Assembly: GCF_964030655.1 (NCBI RefSeq)
Contig: NZ_OZ034915.1
Location: 930,001 to 994,000 of the forward strand
Direction of reading: 5' to 3'
Length of the DNA stretch: 64,000 bases
Source of the DNA: Spiroplasma endosymbiont of Poecilobothrus nobilitatus
GTDB lineage: Bacteria > Bacillota_I > Bacilli_A > Mycoplasmatales > Mycoplasmataceae
Shown here: one piece after another, positions 45,207 to 54,815 of the stretch
How positions within the stretch are numbered: the first letter of the stretch is position 1
Layout: each line of letters starts with the position of its first letter
Translations under genes and position numbers: made by a program
The notes under the pieces: generated by a model
What the model was told of the DNA's origin: nothing
The model's database searches: none
Seen by the model: only the letters and a program-made list of their open reading frames with translations

Positions 45207-45288
45207 ATTTTTTCTCCTTTAATTTTTATAACAAATACACTCTTATTAATTATACTAAAACTAGTATAAAAAAAGAATAAAAAATTTT

Positions 45289-45335
45289 TTTAATTTTGTA
45301 GAAAACTCTTGATGAAATAAAAAAAATAATCAATA
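45289..45335 (-). mobile_element. IS-B end fragment
   Basis: 47 bp of the IS-B left terminal region (AATTTTGTAGAAAACTCTTG and a few following bases), cut by the right end of IS-A copy 4. Confidence 0.85.
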
Positions 45336-45364
45336 TGGAATGGCAACACTTTTTAGGACACTTT

Positions 45365-46205
45365 TTATATAGACATTTGTTTTCTAAAAGTAACTGGAGA
45401 TAAATAATTTAAACTGCCATGAATTAGAATATTGTTATATCAATGCACAAAATCAAAAATTTCGTATTTTAATTGTGTTAAATTTTTAAATTTTTTGCCC
45501 TTAATAAATTCAGTTTTAAAAGTTTTGTAAGTTGTTTCAGCCACAGCATTATCATAAGGGCAGCCTTTATTGCTTAATGATCTTTTAATATTAAAAGTTA
45601 TTAAAATTTCATCAATGATTTTATTTTTAAACTCATTACCACGATCAGTATTAAATAGAGTTATTTGATTTAATGGTCGTGTTATTTTATGAAAAGCTTG
45701 TTGAACCAGTTCGGCTGTTTTATTCGGCCCAGCACTACAACCAATTATTTCACGATTAAACAAGTCAATTAATAAACAAATATAATGTCATTTAGCGCCA
45801 ACTTGAACATATGTTAAATCACTAACAATAACTTCATTAGGTTTTTTGTTGTTAAATTGACGATTTAAAATATTATTAATTTGGTCATTATTGACTGTTG
45901 TTTTATGATTATGATATTTTAATTTGGTGTATTTAGAAACCAAATTATTTTTGATCATAAAGAATCTGATTTTTCGCCGCGATAAGATGATATCTTTTCT
46001 GTTTAAAATAACTTTAATTTTGCGAGCATCATAAATCTTGCGACTTTTATTAAAGGCACTGATAATTTCTTGTTCATAATTATTAACTTGCTTGTTAATA
46101 CATTTATTAGTTTGATAATAATACGTTGATTTTGATAAACCCAAAATCTTACATATTTTTCTTACTGAATATTTTGTTTTGTTGTTATTAATTATTGTTA
46201 TTTTT
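45365..46205 (-). CDS. IS-A OrfB, DDE transposase
   Basis: Open across its length with TGA=Trp at GAKWHYIC. Catalytic motifs VSDLTYV, TDRGNEF and [10 protein letters not shown] are kept; changes include FNTDRG (His to Asn) and NNILIHG (Arg to Leu). Full expression would need an OrfA, which is broken in this copy. Confidence 0.82.
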
Positions 46206-46476
46206 TGGCCATTATCAGTGCGGCTTGCTTTAAAATGTCATTTTCCATTTTCAAGTCTTTAAGTTCTTTTCGTAAAGTTATTATTTCATTTTCTTCTAGT
46301 GTGAGATTGTCTTTTTCTTTAAATGAACCAGAATTATTATAATTTTTAACTCAACTATAAATAGTTGGTTTTGGTAAATTATATTCTTGCCCTAGATTAA
46401 TAACACTTTTACCATTTTTATATAGCATGACAATTTGTTTTTTAAATTCTTCAGAGTATTAAGTTTTATTTCCCAT
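46198..46476 (-). pseudogene. IS-A OrfA, stop at codon 6
   Basis: TAA at 46459-46461 replaces the TCA codon of [11 protein letters not shown]. The remainder of the HTH frame is open. Confidence 0.88.
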
Positions 46477-46561
46477 TTTTATATTCCTTCTTTCTTAATA
46501 ATTTTATCTAATTTTGAAGTCTATATAATTATGGTCCTAATAATTGTAGCCTATCCATACC

Positions 46562-46686
46562 AATGTTAAGACTTAATAGTAAAACCAATGCAGAAAAAAT
46601 TGATAAAACTAATAAAAATAAAGAAAAAATTGAATTTAATATTTTTAATTTAAATCAATCTCAAAATCCATTTTTATCTTTATAAA
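46562..46686 (+). pseudogene. C-terminal fragment of an unknown plus-strand gene
   Basis: A short open frame directly after IS-A reads MLRLNSKTNAEKIDKTNKNK, then an asparagine/phenylalanine-rich end, to TAA. No ribosome-binding site precedes it, so the 5' end was probably removed by the IS. The following 210 bases (46687-46896) hold no gene that I can see. Confidence 0.3.
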
Positions 46687-46896
46687 AAATAAAAAACCTT
46701 TTAAAATTAGTAATAACTTTAAAAAGTATTTTTTAGTGTGTCAAAATTCATAAATTTATAAATTATTTCTTCAACTAAAAATTATATTTTTAAAAAAAGT
46801 TGAATTTTTTATAAATTTTGTTATCATTTAGTTATAAGCGAAATCTAATTTGTTTCTAATTACTTAATTTTATTAAAAACCTAAGAATAATGAATA

Positions 46897-47013
46897 CTAC
46901 CAATGTTCATCATCACAGTTAATTTGTGCATAAATAATATCTTTATTACTAATTTTTAAGGCTTTATTATTAATTCATTTTTCATTTAAGTAATCACTAA
47001 TACAATATGACAT
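46897..47013 (-). CDS. Phage-associated small protein, 38 aa
   Basis: MSYCISDYLNEKWINNKALK followed by an acidic end DDEHW, with a strong AGGAGG. It lies in the same strand series as the two small genes upstream. Acidic, no TM. Unknown function. Confidence 0.5.
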
Positions 47014-47024
47014 TTTTATTCCTC

Positions 47025-47183
47025 CTAATTCTTTCTACCTAATGCTCATTATTCATCACTCATATCTTCAAATGATACTGGATAAGCTCGTAGCATTAAT
47101 TCTTGTAATTTATTTTCTTGATTGCATTTAAAGCAATATCCTCAATATTTTTGCTTAACACAAATTTTATTTAACTTTTTCAT
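47025..47183 (-). pseudogene. Phage-associated small zinc-finger-like protein, stop before the end
   Basis: MKKLNKICVKQKYWGYCFKC begins after AGGAGG; a CxnC pattern suggests metal binding. ENKLQELMLRAYPVS matches the small protein at 14412-14528. TAA at 47049-47051 removes the final WALGRKN that the other copy keeps. Confidence 0.5.
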
Positions 47184-47195
47184 ATAAACCTCCTA

Positions 47196-47479
47196 AATTA
47201 TTCCTTTGATTTTTTTATCAATTTGTAAGATTTTTCATACATCTGATGCTAAATCTAAAATATCGTTAATTTTGTAATGTTGCATATAAGAAGCAATAAC
47301 ATATATCATTTATTTAAAAATAAATTTAAGTACATTTTTTCTCATTCTAAACATTGCAAATCATAATGATTTTTATGATGTGAAATACGACAATTAACAT
47401 TTTGACAATTAACTCAATCAAATGATGTTGTTATTTCATTTCAAGTTTTATTAATATATTTACTTTTATATTCTGTCAT
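47196..47479 (-). pseudogene. Paralogue of the 94-aa phage protein, frameshifted
   Basis: MTEYKSKYINKTWNEITTSF ... CRISHHKNHYDLQCLEW matches 14110-14394 closely for 55 residues, then shifts frame after NLFLNKW and stops early. In the other frame the homology continues (INDILDLAS-like). Confidence 0.7.
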
Positions 47480-48081
47480 TTTTTAATTCTCCTTTTTTAA
47501 CTAGCTGGCACTCACTCCCAAGTGAAAGCGCCAAAGCGAGAATTAGTTATATAAGTATTTATGTATTTATTTACTACGCCATCCGCTTCACTGAGGGTGA
47601 TCGGTGGCGGTATGTTGTTTGTTTGATTGTTTAATAATCCACAGTTGTTTTTTATAAGGTAAAGTCAGATAATTCTCTCTTCACCCGCGCCATTTCAGGT
47701 CAAAGCGTTCAGTTTTTAAAATAAATTCACTTGCACCTCGAAGAGCCTAATGCTGGCTTTGTGGTTTGTAAAACCGCTGCCATCCTCGATGGGATAATAT
47801 CTATCGCAAATTTATTTATAAAGTGATCATCTATATTTTTATTGTCGTTTGATGTTGGCCTTGCACTTATCACGACTATCGCTTAGTTATAAAACCAGCG
47901 CCGATTTACATATTTCCTCATACACTATTTCAGTACTTGCCACGGCCGGCTGTGGGAATGAGTTTAAACTCATGTTCTTATGGAATCACTTAGTTATTTA
48001 AAATAACCGTCCCACACTGCATTAAATTGTTTTATAAAATTTAAGTTTTAAAAACCCAGTTTCTCAATCAAAGATAATTTT
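47480..48081. other. Structured non-coding region in the second phage remnant
   Basis: 600 bp without an open frame, clearly richer in G+C than its surroundings. It contains the conserved hairpin (47577-47609) and, between 47740 and 48016, a chain of stems: AGCC/GGCT; GTGGTTT/AAACCGC (47761-47777); CCATC/GATGG (47780-47792); GTGAT/ATCAC; and an outer stem TGTGGGA/TCCCACA (47951-47957, 48010-48016) enclosing a 16-bp palindrome ATGAGTTTAAACTCAT and GTTATT/AATAAC. An origin, packaging signal or structured RNA are all possible. Confidence 0.5.
47577..47609. repeat. Conserved hairpin, copy 2
   Basis: CGCCATCCGCTTCAC faces GTGATCGGTGGCG with a TGAGG loop. Several stem bases differ from copy 1 at 14628-14666 while the overall shape is kept. 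Confidence 0.65.
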
Positions 48082-48257
48082 TTAATTTTCTAAGCGTTTA
48101 TAAAACCGCTTTTGTTTTTTATCTTTTGTCCGATTTAATAAATCTTTATGTTTTTCACAAGTTAATAAAACTTTATTTGATACAAATTCTTCGGTAATGA
48201 ATGATATTAATTTATAACAATCATTAACATCACATTTTTTTGTTGTTTAATTATCAT
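48082..48257 (-). pseudogene. Small Cys/His protein, frameshifted in an A-run
   Basis: Good ribosome-binding site (AAAGGAGG) and ATG, but one A seems to be missing from the run after the sixth codon. Past that point the frame reads CDVNDCYKLISFITEEFVSN ... LTCEKHKDLLNRTKDKKQKR, a C-x4-C / C-x2-H pattern that looks like a compact zinc-binding protein. Unknown family. Confidence 0.45.
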
Positions 48258-48342
48258 TGCCTCCTTTTAAAGATTGTTTTATTTCAAATAAAAAAACAAC
48301 CCTTTAAATATGAACATCTAAAATAAAATAGACACAAAAAAA

Positions 48343-48359
48343 GAACTCAAAATGAGTTA
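48343..48359 (+). terminator. Small hairpin ahead of the IS-E gene
   Basis: AACTCA and TGAGTT around AAA, followed by T-rich sequence; it may protect the transposase gene from outside transcription. Confidence 0.35.
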
Positions 48360-48398
48360 TTATTTGTTAAATTATTTTAAAGGAGATGTTCATTTTTT

Positions 48399-49209
48399 AT
48401 GGCCAAACAATGAAGTAAAGAAGAAAAAATTAAAGCAATTAAATATTCAAATAAATATGGGATTAATAAAAAAACAAAAAATTTAATATTAACTATACTA
48501 CTATTATTCGATGACGAAGTAAATTTAAAAAACATGGGGAATATGGTTTAAAATGAGGAAATGGTAAACAAGCCACAACACATAAACATAAACCGAGAAG
48601 AGAAAAAAATGTTGATATAAATTTAATGTCGCGAGAAGAATTAATTGAATATATTAACTTATCAGAAGACATAAAAAAGTTTGTCGTCTTATCGAAAAAG
48701 AAAAAATTTAGAATTATTTGTGATTTACGGCGCAAATATAATGTCAAATGAATGTGTAAAATTTTGGAAATAAGTTATTCGGGATTTTATAATTGAATTA
48801 AATTAGGTTACTCTAAATTTAATAAATGAGATAAGAATTTAGCATGAATTATTAAATTAACATATTTATTTTATAATCAAAAATATGGTTATCGTTTATT
48901 AACAAAATTAATAAATAAAATGTGAAATCTAAATCTGGCAGAGCATATTGTTTATCGTTATATGAAAAATTTAGGAATTAAATCGGTAATTAATAAGAAA
49001 ACCAAATTCAAATATCCTGAATCTACTGAAAATAGTAAAACAGCAAATTTATTATTAAAAACTAATAAATATGGGAAACTTAAACGTAATTTTTATACCA
49101 CTGACATTAATCAAGTTTGAGTTACTGATATAACATATTTACTTACTAGTAATAAACCATTTTATTTAACAATAATACGTGATATTCATAATGGTGAATT
49201 ATGATAGTA
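48399..49209 (+). pseudogene. IS-E: IS3-like transposase remnant
   Basis: ATG with AGGAGAT upstream reads MAKQWSKEEKIKAIKYSNKY, then a frameshift near 48480 moves to IIRWRSKFKKHGEYG and a long frame (YNQKYGYRLLTKLINKMW; NQVWVTDITYLLTSN with the first catalytic Asp). It stops at TAG 49207-49209 before the second Asp and Glu, so the core is incomplete. About ten TGA=Trp codons. Terminal repeats were not found. Confidence 0.7.
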
Positions 49210-49351
49210 AGAAAAAAATTGAGGTTTGTAAGTATAACAAACAAAATTAAATTTACTTATTAATTAAGTAATGCAAAAAAAATGCTTAATATTAGGTTTT
49301 TAGTAAATTTATTTAATTTTTTTAGTTGTTTTTATTTATATTTTTTTGTAA

Positions 49352-49747
49352 AATCTCAACTTTTGTAATGCTATCGATATTTTTAAAAATATTGATATTT
49401 ATCAAGTGCCACATCATGGAAGTAAGAATTCTCTTAATAAATCGTTTTTTGAAAAATTAAATCCAGAAAATTGTTATATTCCAGCTACATATGATGAGGA
49501 AAATACATCATGGCGTAATTTTTTGGGAGCAGCAAGCCACAAATTTCCAGATGGTAATATTATTGATCAATTAAAAGAAAGTGGTTGTCAAGAAATTATG
49601 ACAGGAAAACCATATAATGGCTTAACAACTAGTCAATTATAAAAAATTGATAATACTGAAGTGACAATTACTATTTATTTAGATAAAAACGGAAAGATTA
49701 TTGATAAAAAATATAATTTTAAATTCTCTTTAAATAAAAGTAATTAA
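49352..49747 (+). pseudogene. C-terminal fragment of a metallo-beta-lactamase-fold protein
   Basis: Contains YQVPHHGSKNSLNKSFFEKL: the PHHGS motif of ComEC/Rec2-type or related MBL-fold hydrolases. The N-terminal metal site (HxHxDH) is absent, and TAA at 49640-49642 interrupts the last third (KIDNTEVTITIYLDKNGK follows). The 140 bases before it (49210-49351) hold no gene. Confidence 0.6.
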
Positions 49748-49749
49748 TT

Positions 49750-49787
49750 AAAAAAATAATACATTTGGTTAAATGTATTATTTTTTT
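49750..49787. terminator. Bidirectional terminator
   Basis: A long stem, AAAAAATAATACATTT against AAATGTATTATTTTTT with a GGTT loop, placed between convergent genes. Confidence 0.88.
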
Positions 49788-50127
49788 AATTAGAAGAATC
49801 TTTTTTATTTAATTCTCCTTCATTTTTAGCTTTTTCATAAATTTCAACAATTGCTTTATGACGTAAATATTCTTCTTCTGAAATATTCTGAATAATGCGT
49901 TCTTTAATTTCCTCTTCAATAAATAAAGAAAGATATTTATTTAAAGTATTAACTGCGTGATTAATTTCATCATTTTCTGTAACAAAATCATTAATTAATT
50001 CAAATTTTTCTTCTCATGATAAGTTATTAACAAATTCTAAAATAAATCTTGGATTCTCTTTAATATATTCTGATAAGGGTTTATTAACATGTTCATCGAT
50101 AAAAAGATCAATTTTTTCTGGCAACAT
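49786..50127 (-). CDS. Hypothetical acidic helical protein, 113 aa
   Basis: MLPEKIDLFIDEHVNKPLSE ... RHKAIVEIYEKAKNEGELNK. All-helical appearance, acidic, no TM or signal peptide. GGAGG lies 12 bases before the ATG, a little far. One TGA=Trp (LSWEEKF). Unknown family. Confidence 0.65.
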
Positions 50128-50309
50128 CGCTGTTTTTACCTCCTACTATATTTTTTAATAATATTAATAATTTTTAATTATTGATATTATTAAATTCACT
50201 TTAATTATAACATTTATTTTTAAAAAAACATTTTTGCATTTTTGACAATAAATCTATATAATATTTGCAAATAAGGTAAAATAATTCTTTAAAGGTAAGG
50301 TGTAGTAAA

Positions 50310-51104
50310 ATGAACATGCTATTTGAAATTAATTATATTGATTGACCATTAATATTATTTATTGCTAAGATATTAGTCTTCTTTGCTGTTGTTTATTTTG
50401 TTTCATATCTTACAAATCTTACTGTTTTAAAGAAAAAAACAAAACAAAGTTTAACAATTATTTTTTTAGTTGGAATTAAAGCTAGTTTTTATTTTTTACT
50501 AATGGATACAACGAATTTATTGGTTCTTCGTAATCTCCTTTCCTCAACAGTTTGCTTAATTAGTTTATGAATCTTAATTGGTAAACAATTGCTTCCTAAT
50601 TATTATAATGATTCAATTATTTGTCTTTTTTCAATTATATTTAAAGTTAGTTTAATAACAATATTTGCAATTCATAAGGCTAGTATCAAAGGCTCAGACA
50701 ATATGATTATTATTATTTTTCTATTTTTTATTTCGTTTATTGCAACAATATATTTTTTTAAACAATATTGAACAAAATATTTAAAGATTGTCCTAATTAA
50801 TAAAATTTTAGATTATATCAATACATTTAAGCCATTTCATCGTGCTTTAAATGAAAATAATATTTCTCTTGTATTATTTTCACAAAATGTTTTTGTTTTA
50901 ATTTCCCTTGCTTTTTCTGTTAATAGTACAATTATGTTTAAAAAACTTTCATTAATTTTAAAACAACAAAATATTAGGGAAAATTTTAGTTTCATTAATT
51001 TATGTGAATTAGATAATGCTATTAAGTATTTACAAATGCATATGCTAGTAAATAAACGCAGTGAAAAAGAATTAAAAATTATTTTAAATTGTTATCAACA
51101 ATAG
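50310..51104 (+). CDS. Hypothetical multi-span membrane protein, 264 aa
   Basis: MNMLFEINYIDWPLILFIAK ... with five or six hydrophobic segments in the first 170 residues (for example IIIIFLFFISFIATIYFF) and a soluble C terminus. TGA=Trp at several places (YIDWPL, ISLWIL, QYWTKY). AAGGTAAGGTG precedes the ATG. I do not recognise a family; location next to a lipoprotein gene suggests surface or membrane function. Confidence 0.75.
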
Positions 51105-51189
51105 TGTTTAAATTAGCATAGTCTTCTAAATGTTATTTTTAATTAAATAAAATTTTAAAAATTAAAAAATAAAAAAGGAGATATAAATA

Positions 51190-52827
51190 ATGAAAAAAAT
51201 TTTTGTTATCTTAAGTAGTGTTATTTTAACAAGTTCACCTGTTTTTGGTTTGAGTGGATGTGCGCCTACCCCCGCTGGGCACCGTGATATTGATACAACG
51301 AGTGGGGGAGAAAATGATAAAAATGGGGGAACTAGTGTTGATTATGAAAAAAATCGAATTATTAAACGATTAACTAGTTTTAGTGAATTGTCACCTCTTG
51401 TTGTTGACAGTAATGAATACCAAACTGTTAATAATGCTGCTGCTTTCAGCATTTTAGAAAGTAAATTTAAAGAATTTAGTGATGATTTAATGCTAACACA
51501 AACAAATTTTACGCCTATTGAAATTGCAGAAGATGGAACTACTCATTATGGGGAATTAACAGTTGTTGCTGATTATAAAGATAAAGAATTAACTAATCCA
51601 AAAACAAATGATTCAAATTTTTTAATTCATGTTGCTACTAATAATTTAAAATGAACAAATGATACAGTTCAAAAATTAAATAAAAGTATGACAATGGTTT
51701 TATCTAAAATTAATCTTCCATTTCAAGGCACTAACTTAGCAATTGGCAAGATTTTATCGTTAATTACAACATTTCATCTTTTTGATAATTTGCCAAAAGT
51801 TATTCCAACTTCATTTAATGCGGATGATCAAAATTAAAAAAAATGAGAAGCCTTTGTTAATAATGAATTAATGAATTTACCACTTGCTGATGAAGTGCTT
51901 AAAAATGGTGAAATTAATGAAACAATAAAGAAATATCTCTTGTTTGGTACTACTTCAGAAATAAAAATTAAAGCAAAATATCTTAATATTTTAAATAGTT
52001 TAGCACCAGATATTATTCATTTCCGTAATTTTGTTCTTGAAAAACGTGAGCAACAAAAATCACAAAATTTAATCTTATTACTATTACAATATTTATTTGA
52101 AAAGCCACGAGAAATTAACAATGATGGGTTTTTAGATGTTAATAAAAATATTCAAAGTACTAAAAATAAAAAAAGAACCCTTCAATTTAGTATTAATTTA
52201 GAACATATTTTACATAATTTGTTAGAAGGATGAAAAAGCAAAAGTGGTGAATGGTCAGCTAATAGAACTCCAATTTCAATTGTAGTAAAAGTTTATTTAT
52301 GAATATCAACTACAACGATTAATATTAAATATGAAAAAATTCCGACAAGTTTTTGACAATTAACAACATCCTGGACAGAGGGACTTATTGATATCCTTTC
52401 TATTGATAAAATTAAAGCGTTTATTAATCAATTATTTAATTACGATTTAATAACTGATTTATCAATAAAAGTAAAACTTATTAATTGAGATTTTAATTTT
52501 TCAATTCCACTTAATGGGCAAATTAAAAAACTTATACCATCAATATTAAAAATTAGTGGACATAGTAGTGATGCAATTGATAATAATGCTATAGAATTAG
52601 TTAGTTGATTAGTTCAAATTGAATATCAGGATGAAAAAGAGGGGGCATGGAAAACAGCTACTGAAATTACTGATTTAGCATCAGCACTAGAAATGCGAAT
52701 TAATATTAATAATATTAAGTTTAAAGTTAAATCAATTAATGATACGATGATTTTACTTGAAACAACTAATCCGGATTTACATCTAATCTTTATTCCAGAT
52801 ATTGATTCTAAAATTTTGGGGAAATAG
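51190..52827 (+). pseudogene. Spiroplasma-type lipoprotein, stop at codon 216
   Basis: Signal peptide MKKIFVILSSVILTSSPVFG with lipobox LSGC (lipidated Cys24), then a flexible Gly/Asp/Asn linker, as in mollicute surface lipoproteins. The 545-codon frame has TAA at 51835-51837 after NADDQN; the rest (MNLPLADEVLKNGEINETIK ... HLIFIPDIDSKILGK) is open with many TGA=Trp. A secreted 215-residue fragment could still be made. AAAAGGAGAT is a strong ribosome-binding site. Confidence 0.8.
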
Positions 52828-52883
52828 TTATTTTTAAAAATTAAAATAAGAAAAGAATACTTTAATTATTAATTAACAGAAGA

Positions 52884-54112
52884 AGACTGCACCCCAAAAA
52901 GTAAGTAAAATAAAAAAAGATTTTGTTAAATTTTTATAGGGGGTGCATTTTTATATGGCAAAAAAAGGACAAAAATATAACAAATATACATCAGAATTTA
53001 TAACAAAAATCATTGAGGAAATTAAACAAAAAAGTTGTTGAATAGTAGCAAAACAATATAATATAAATGCAAATACAGTAGAATCTTGATGAACAAATCA
53101 TAAAAAAGGAAAATTAAACAATCCTAAAGGACCTAAAATTTCTTTTGCCAAAAGAAATTTAGAATATTATAAAACAAGGTATGAATTATTAAAAAATCTC
53201 CATGACTTTTACAATTAAGCAAACTAAGAATAGTCTCTTTTATTAAACAAAATTGTCGTGAATATTCAATAAAATTATTACTAGAAGTAACAGGGTTAAA
53301 ACGTAGTTATTGAAATAAATATAAAAATTATGACAGTAGCAAAAAAGATAAAAAAGCAATAAATGATATTGTAAAAGTCTATGAAGAAAATTTAAAACAA
53401 TTTGGTTATCGAATAATTACTAAATATTTAAAAGAAGATTATGGTATAAAATATAATTCAAAAAAAGTTTTAAGAATTATGCGTGATAATCAAATACAAC
53501 CTGAATATGTAAGAAAAATGAGAAGAAAAATAAAGTATAAACAGAATAAAGAAAAAAGCTTATTGCAATATCCTGATTTAATTAAACGTAAATTCAATGA
53601 TATAAAAACAAGGTTTTCAGTACTATATACACTGATGTAACATATTTAATTTGAAAAGGAGAAAGATATTATCAATCAACAATTATTGATGGATATACTA
53701 AAGAAATAGTTGATGTAAAGTGATATAAATATAATGACAATAAATTAGTAATGGATAATTTAAATGATGCAATTAATAAAATAAAATTAATAAAAAAAGA
53801 TCTGAATGGAATAATAATTCACTCAGATCACGGATTTCAATATACATCCACTATTTATCACGATAAATGTTTATCTAACGGTATTATAATTTCAATGGGG
53901 AAAAAATACCACCGTGCAGATAATATTGTTATAGAAAGTTTTCATTCATTACTTAAGAAAGCTACAATCCATAATAAAATATATAATTCACATGAAGAAT
54001 ATATACAAGATGTTATAAAATGAAATACATGATATTCAAATCGTAAAGAAAAAGATATAATTAAAAAATAGTAAATACTTTTTATTAGTACTTACTAAAA
54101 TGGGCGCACTCT
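52884..54112 (+). mobile_element. IS-D (IS3-like), frameshifted
   Basis: Ends are inverted repeats: left AGACTGCACCCCAAAAAGTA, right (complement) AGAGTGCGCCCATTTTAGTA. orfA starts MAKKGQKYNKYTSEFITKII after GGGGTG; orfB contains YTDVTYLI, IIIHSDHGFQYTSTIYH and IVIESFHSLLKKATI (DDE). orfB is broken by a frameshift near 53625 (just before YTDVTY). A loose copy of the right end is at 58473-58545. Confidence 0.82.
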
Positions 54113-54124
54113 AAATTACTCTTT

Positions 54125-54586
54125 TTATAATGTTCGTGCGGACAAAGTAATAATTTTTAATGTTTCTTCAATTTTATCTTTTAAATAATTTAAGTAATAA
54201 TAATTAATGATTGATTCTCGTAAAATTTTAAGTTTGTTGCCATAATTAGCTTGTAGTTGTTTTTCACAATAATCAAAAATTCGTAAATTTTCTTGCCACA
54301 TGTTTAAAATAACTTTAAAATGTTGTCGATATAATTTGCGATATTCATTAAGGGTGTTACTAATGCGGTTATGAATAAATTACGTACTATGATTAATAAC
54401 ACGTATAATTTGGTAAATTAACCCTTCATGTTGTTGCAACTTAATTTTTTTTGTATTAAAAGTTTTTAAATTTTTTAATAATGTATACAACCAATCTTTT
54501 TTTGTATCAGAAATTTTTTCAACATTCGTAATTAAAGTTACTTCAGCTATTAACTGATTGTAATATTCTGTAAAGTTAGTACTCAC
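54125..54586 (-). pseudogene. Hypothetical protein, interrupted by a stop
   Basis: A 153-residue helical frame with TAA at 54380-54382. Start taken as GTG (VSTNFTEYYNQLIAEVTLIT) after GGGGAA; an upstream GTG at 54619 is possible. The distal part (NTLNEYRKLYRQHFKVILNM) is similar in character, helix-rich and basic. No family recognised. Confidence 0.55.
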
Positions 54587-54729
54587 AAGTATTCCCCATT
54601 CCGTGATATTAATAAACACTAATAATTTTTTTTAAAATAATTGTTTCACAGTTTTATTTTTTAAATTGTATAATGAATTATATTGTATTTATTTTAAAAA
54701 TTCAATGTGACTATAATTATTTATTATTA

Positions 54730-54752
54730 AAACCTGCTATTTCAGGTTATTT
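54730..54752 (+). terminator. Weak hairpin upstream of lepA
   Basis: AACCTG and CAGGTT around CTATTT, followed by ATTTT. Could end upstream transcription. Confidence 0.35.
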
Positions 54753-54765
54753 TGCTAAAATTATG

Positions 54766-54771
54766 TATAAT
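54766..54771 (+). promoter_or_regulatory. Candidate -10 element for lepA
   Basis: A perfect TATAAT 45 bp before the ATG. No convincing -35 box at 17 bases upstream. Confidence 0.4.
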
Positions 54772-54815
54772 AATATCAGAGATGTAACTGTTTATAGAAA
54801 GGATTTTAATTTTAA

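Larger units (their letters stand above)
45336..46557 (-). mobile_element. IS-A copy 4, 1222 bp
   Basis: Full length, both ends present. No target duplication (ATA on the left, TAC on the right), so one flank has been lost by rearrangement; the left flank is IS-B debris and the right flank phage-like DNA. Confidence 0.9.

Noticed and set aside
44860-45222. Plus-strand ORF of 120 aa
   Set aside because: Shadow of ffh.
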